A stretch of 8,296 bases of DNA from SKVL01 sp046542915 (GTDB taxonomy: Bacteria > Patescibacteriota > Minisyncoccia > Phycocordibacterales > CSBR16-193): positions 1-8,296 of the forward strand of contig JBKHAI010000030.1 of assembly GCA_046542915.1 (NCBI GenBank). Reading direction: 5' to 3'. Below are positions 5,811-8,296 of this stretch, in pieces; position 1 is the stretch's first letter; each line of letters opens with the position of its first letter. The position numbers and the translations under genes were made by a program. Under the pieces are notes generated by a model. It did not search any database and was not told the DNA's origin. It saw only the letters and a list, made by a program, of their open reading frames with translations.

Positions 5811-6869
5811 ATGTCATACGAAAAATTTCTAGATTTTGTCGAAACAGTTATCAAAGAAGAGGGTTCCGATCTCCATATCGCCGAAGAGAGAAAGCCCATA
5901 ATCAGAGTAGATGGAAACCTTACCCCGATCAATCGTTACGATGAGCTTGCCAAGGAAGATATGGAAGAGATCCTGAAAGAGTTGATCCCGGAGGACGCTA
6001 AAGAACGTTTTAAAGAAAACAAAGAAGTTGATTTTTCGTATTCCCCTAAAGAGGGAGTCAGATTTCGTGTTAATGCCTATATTCAGCAAAGTAAGTTATG
6101 TGCGGCCTTGAGGCTTATACCGAATCGAATAAAGACGCTGGAAGAGTTGCGACTCCCTTCGGTTCTTTATGATTTTGCTCAGATGAAACAGGGCTTCTTT
6201 CTGGTGGCCGGCCCCACCGGACACGGTAAAAGTACTACATTGGCTTCGGTGATAGATATCATCAATCGGGAACGATCCGAGCACATAATTACCATTGAAG
6301 ATCCAATAGAGTATGTTTTTACTCCGGAAAAGTCCATTATTGATCAGCGAGAGGTGAGAATGGACGCTACCGATTTCCCTTCAGCTTTAACGGCCGTATT
6401 CAGGCAAGACGGGGATGTCTTGATGATCGGTGAGATGAGAGAGCCGGAAACTATGTCAACCGCCGTTACTGCCGCGGAAACCGGTCATCTGGTCTTTTCC
6501 ACTTTACACACCAATTCGGCCGCCCAGACCATAGAACGTATCATAGACTCTTTTGCCTCACAGCAACAAGACCAGATACGAGTACAACTGGCGGGAAGTT
6601 TAGCCGGGGTCTTTTCTCAACGTCTGATACCACGGATCGCCGGAGGTATAGTTCCGGCTTATGAGCTTTTAATATCCAATACTGCTGTTTCTAACCTCAT
6701 TCGTGAAAAGCGTACCCACGAGATAGACACCGTTATAGAGACAAGTTCCTCTGAGGGAATGATAACTATGAACAAGTCCTTGGCCGATCTTGTCAGAGAC
6801 GGAGAAATAACAATGGAAAACGCTTTCCTAAACAGCAATAACAGACGCGCGCTGGAGCGAATGCTTTAA
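5811..6869 (+). CDS. pilT: Type IV pilus retraction ATPase PilT
   Basis: A 352-residue hexameric ATPase for pilus retraction; its length matches the PilT family. Residues 1-100 form the PAS-like N-terminal domain with SDLHI (19-23) and an IRVDGNL strand (31-37). The core has Walker A GPTGHGKS (134-141), where H replaces the more usual S/T. It also has an Asp box IEDPIEYVF (162-170), Walker B GDVLMIGEMRE (201-211) with E208, and a His box ETGHLVFSTLHTN (223-235; H226, H233). The DPD usually seen at the start of Walker B reads DGD (200-202). QRLIPRIAGGIVPAYELLI (270-288) and AVSNLIREKR (292-301) match the C-terminal PilT region tied to retraction. The ATG lies 14 nt after the receiver gene, with no Shine-Dalgarno. 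The shorter N-terminus and these motifs separate it from PilB. Confidence 0.95.
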   Translation: MSYEKFLDFVETVIKEEGSDLHIAEERKPIIRVDGNLTPINRYDELAKEDMEEILKELIPEDAKERFKENKEVDFSYSPKEGVRFRVNAYIQQSKLCAALRLIPNRIKTLEELRLPSVLYDFAQMKQGFFLVAGPTGHGKSTTLASVIDIINRERSEHIITIEDPIEYVFTPEKSIIDQREVRMDATDFPSALTAVFRQDGDVLMIGEMREPETMSTAVTAAETGHLVFSTLHTNSAAQTIERIIDSFASQQQDQIRVQLAGSLAGVFSQRLIPRIAGGIVPAYELLISNTAVSNLIREKRTHEIDTVIETSSSEGMITMNKSLADLVRDGEITMENAFLNSNNRRALERML

Positions 6870-6870
6870 T

Positions 6871-6879
6871 TGTTATATT
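6871..6879 (+). promoter_or_regulatory. Possible extended -10 before pilC, next to a palindrome
   Basis: TGTTATATT reads as an extended -10 (TGn plus TATATT at 6874-6879). It is followed at once by the perfect 12-bp palindrome AAAAGATCTTTT (6880-6891). Transcription would start inside the palindrome, leaving a leader of about 20 nt. No clear -35 is seen, as the upstream sequence is pilT coding. TTGACA (6890-6895) is a perfect -35 hexamer but has no matching -10 at 16-18 nt. Confidence 0.3.
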
Positions 6880-6908
6880 AAAAGATCTTTTGACACACAA
6901 GAACAAAT

Positions 6909-8123
6909 ATGCTTTTCAAATACAAAGCGATAACAAAAGACGGCAAAGAGAGAGAAGGGGCTGTTGATGCCGTCAGTGAAGAAAGCGCGGTTAACGCCTT
7001 ACAGAAAAGAGGTCTCATTGTTTCGGATATATGGCGTGAAGGTGACTCGTGGTTCTCGCAACTTCAAAACTCATCATTTTTTGGTGGGGTTTCTCACAGA
7101 GATATGGTGGTCATATCTCGTCAGATCTCTACTCTTTTTGAGGCACAAATATCAGCTCTACGGGTATTTCGGCTTTTATCTGAAGAGACCGAAAACGATA
7201 GTCTCAGAATGATCCTGGAGAAGGTCGCTAACGATATTCAAGACGGAAAACCGTTATCGGAAGCTTTTGCCAGACACCCCAAGGTCTTTTCCAGTTTTTA
7301 TATAAATATGGTCCGTGCCGGTGAAGAATCGGGACAGTTGAATGAAACCTTCAAATATCTGGCTGATTATCTGGAAAGAACTCATGATCTTATAACCAAG
7401 GCCAAGCACGCTTTGATCTATCCGGCTTTTGTTATCGTTGTTTTTATTGCCGTTATGATCCTTATATTCACGGCGGTTATTCCGGAGATAGCCGGCATTC
7501 TAACCGAATCCGGACAAGAATTACCGGTTTATACCAAAATAGTCATAGCGGTAAGTGACTTTTTCGTCAATTACGGTATTTATCTTCTTGGTCTGGTGGT
7601 TGCCGCTATAGCGGGTGTTATTTGGTGGGCGAGAACACCTACCGGTTCAGAGATCATTGACACCTTTAAACTATCCATTCCGTTGATCGGAACCCTTTAC
7701 AAGAAACTTTATTTGGCAAGGATCGCCGATACCATGACCACGCTGATATCCAGCGGGGTTTCTATGACAAGAGCTTTAGAGGTATCTTCCATTGTTGTTG
7801 ATAACCGTATTTATAAAAAAGTTTTGGAAGATGTAACACGATCGGTGAAGGATGGAGCTCCGGTTTCAGAAGCTTTTTCCAGACACGAAGAGATCCCCAC
7901 TATGATGGTTCAGATGATAAAGGTCAGTGAAGAAGGTGGCGCCGTCGGAAGCGTGCTTAGCACCCTGGCGGTTTTTTACCAAAAAGAGGTTACCGCGGCG
8001 GTGGACACCTTGATGAGTTTAATAGAGCCGATCATGATGATCGCTCTTGGTCTTTTGGTCGGTTTTCTTTTGGCTTCCGTCCTTATTCCGATCTATGATG
8101 TTGCCAGCGGAACCGCCTTCTAG
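6909..8123 (+). CDS. pilC: Type IV pilus inner-membrane platform protein PilC
   Basis: A 404-residue polytopic membrane protein of the PilC/GspF family, the rotor-like platform on which PilB and PilT act; length is typical. The N-terminal segment (MLFKYKAITKDGKEREG) is the family's opening. Two T2SSF domains (about 66-188 and 268-390) carry an internal repeat: DGKPLSEAFARHP...RAGEESGQL (112-144) and DGAPVSEAFSRHE...KVSEEGGAV (315-346). Membrane helices are seen at about 168-191, 222-240 and 370-395. PAF (172-174) lies in the first helix, at the family's usual place, and IEPIMM (372-377) in the last. Last gene of the cluster, 39 nt after pilT and 29 nt before a strong terminator. No Shine-Dalgarno precedes the ATG. 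Confidence 0.95.
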   Translation: MLFKYKAITKDGKEREGAVDAVSEESAVNALQKRGLIVSDIWREGDSWFSQLQNSSFFGGVSHRDMVVISRQISTLFEAQISALRVFRLLSEETENDSLRMILEKVANDIQDGKPLSEAFARHPKVFSSFYINMVRAGEESGQLNETFKYLADYLERTHDLITKAKHALIYPAFVIVVFIAVMILIFTAVIPEIAGILTESGQELPVYTKIVIAVSDFFVNYGIYLLGLVVAAIAGVIWWARTPTGSEIIDTFKLSIPLIGTLYKKLYLARIADTMTTLISSGVSMTRALEVSSIVVDNRIYKKVLEDVTRSVKDGAPVSEAFSRHEEIPTMMVQMIKVSEEGGAVGSVLSTLAVFYQKEVTAAVDTLMSLIEPIMMIALGLLVGFLLASVLIPIYDVASGTAF

Positions 8124-8152
8124 ATCTTGAAAACTGAAGAAATTTATCTGAT

Positions 8153-8183
8153 ATCTCCGGTCCCAAACCGGAGATCTCTTTTT
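8153..8183 (+). terminator. Intrinsic terminator after pilC
   Basis: ATCTCCGG (8153-8160) pairs perfectly with CCGGAGAT (8168-8175) around a 7-nt loop, TCCCAAA, and is followed by CTC and five T residues (8179-8183). Stem GC content and T-run are typical of rho-independent termination. It sits 29 nt after the pilC stop and marks the end of the pilus transcription unit. Confidence 0.88.
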
Positions 8184-8196
8184 AAAAATTACGAAG

Positions 8197-8205
8197 TTAT
8201 CCACA
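8197..8205 (+). promoter_or_regulatory. Perfect DnaA-box-like 9-mer
   Basis: TTATCCACA matches the DnaA-box consensus TTATNCACA exactly. It lies between the pilus terminator and the next promoter, 18 nt upstream of that promoter's -35. A single box could be a DnaA regulatory site or a chance match. No cluster of boxes, dnaA or dnaN is seen here, so an origin is not claimed. Confidence 0.35.
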
Positions 8206-8223
8206 ATTTTAGCCGTATTTTTT

Positions 8224-8252
8224 TTGCCTATTTAAAACTACAGGGATATAAT
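8224..8252 (+). promoter_or_regulatory. Promoter for a gene beyond the right edge
   Basis: TTGCCT (8224-8229) and a perfect TATAAT (8247-8252) are 17 nt apart, the ideal spacing. Transcription should start near 8259, leaving at least 37 nt of untranslated leader inside the window. It follows a terminator and an eight-T run (8218-8225), so it opens a new unit. The downstream gene is not visible. Confidence 0.65.
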
Positions 8253-8296
8253 ACAGAAAAGATATAAAACAAACCTACCGGATAGTTATCTGGGGG

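Noticed and set aside
6880..6891. AAAAGATCTTTT as a terminator between pilT and pilC
   Set aside because: The stem is AT-rich with no room for a loop and no following T-run; a palindrome, not a terminator.
5397..8177. AGATCT repeated at 5397, 6883, 8122 and 8172 in gaps as a regulatory motif
   Set aside because: Another copy lies inside pilC (7123), the motif is only 6 bp, and one copy is part of the terminator stem; most likely chance.
1..8296. CRISPR array, insertion sequence or prophage
   Set aside because: No regularly spaced repeats, transposase, integrase or terminal inverted repeats were seen; all space is filled by pilus genes, comF and a tRNA. The tRNA 3' end shows no visible att duplication inside the window.

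Overview
The window carries one compact gene cluster for a type IV pilus (T4P) or T4P-like competence machine. Short, divergent genes precede it: a tRNA-Ser(GCU) gene and a comF-like phosphoribosyltransferase gene. The style suggests a Candidatus Patescibacteria (CPR) genome, Parcubacteria/Paceibacteria-like. Evidence for this is the order pilM-pilN-pilO-small protein-pilB-receiver-pilT-pilC with no secretin or lipoprotein gene, short single-pass PilN and PilO, almost no Shine-Dalgarno motifs, a PilB with a degenerate zinc knuckle, and a moderate-to-low GC content. The assignment is an inference from gene style. No marker gene in the window proves it.

Layout. At 4-89 (minus) lies tRNA-Ser with its own promoter-like sequence. 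At 137-796 (minus) lies comF. A 59-bp divergent promoter region (797-855) separates comF from the pilus genes, all on the plus strand: pilM (856-2037), pilN (2117-2701), pilO (2708-3259), a 94-residue membrane protein in the PilP position (3274-3558), pilB (3609-5348), a single-domain response regulator (5404-5796), pilT (5811-6869) and pilC (6909-8123). A strong intrinsic terminator (8153-8183) closes the cluster. It is followed by a perfect DnaA-box 9-mer and a good promoter (8224-8252) firing rightwards into a gene beyond the window. A pilin gene is a reasonable guess but cannot be seen. No gene-free stretch exceeds 300 bases.

How the parts work together. PilM (actin-like, cytoplasmic) should dock on the cytoplasmic tail of PilN. 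PilN, PilO and the small protein form a membrane alignment complex around PilC, the inner-membrane platform. PilB (extension) and PilT (retraction) are hexameric ATPases acting on PilC. The receiver-only protein between the two motors is placed to tune the extension/retraction balance. ComF is tied to DNA uptake in other bacteria, so a competence role for this pilus is plausible. Pilins, prepilin peptidase, secretin and a partner histidine kinase are all absent from the window.

Nothing here is a wholly unknown system. The points most worth a second look are the embedded receiver, the half-lost PilB zinc site, the small protein ending in a GRxNPF-type tail, the PilN tail lacking the classical PilM-docking motif, and a recurrent arrangement of -10-like boxes 5-8 nt before start codons, suggesting leaderless translation.
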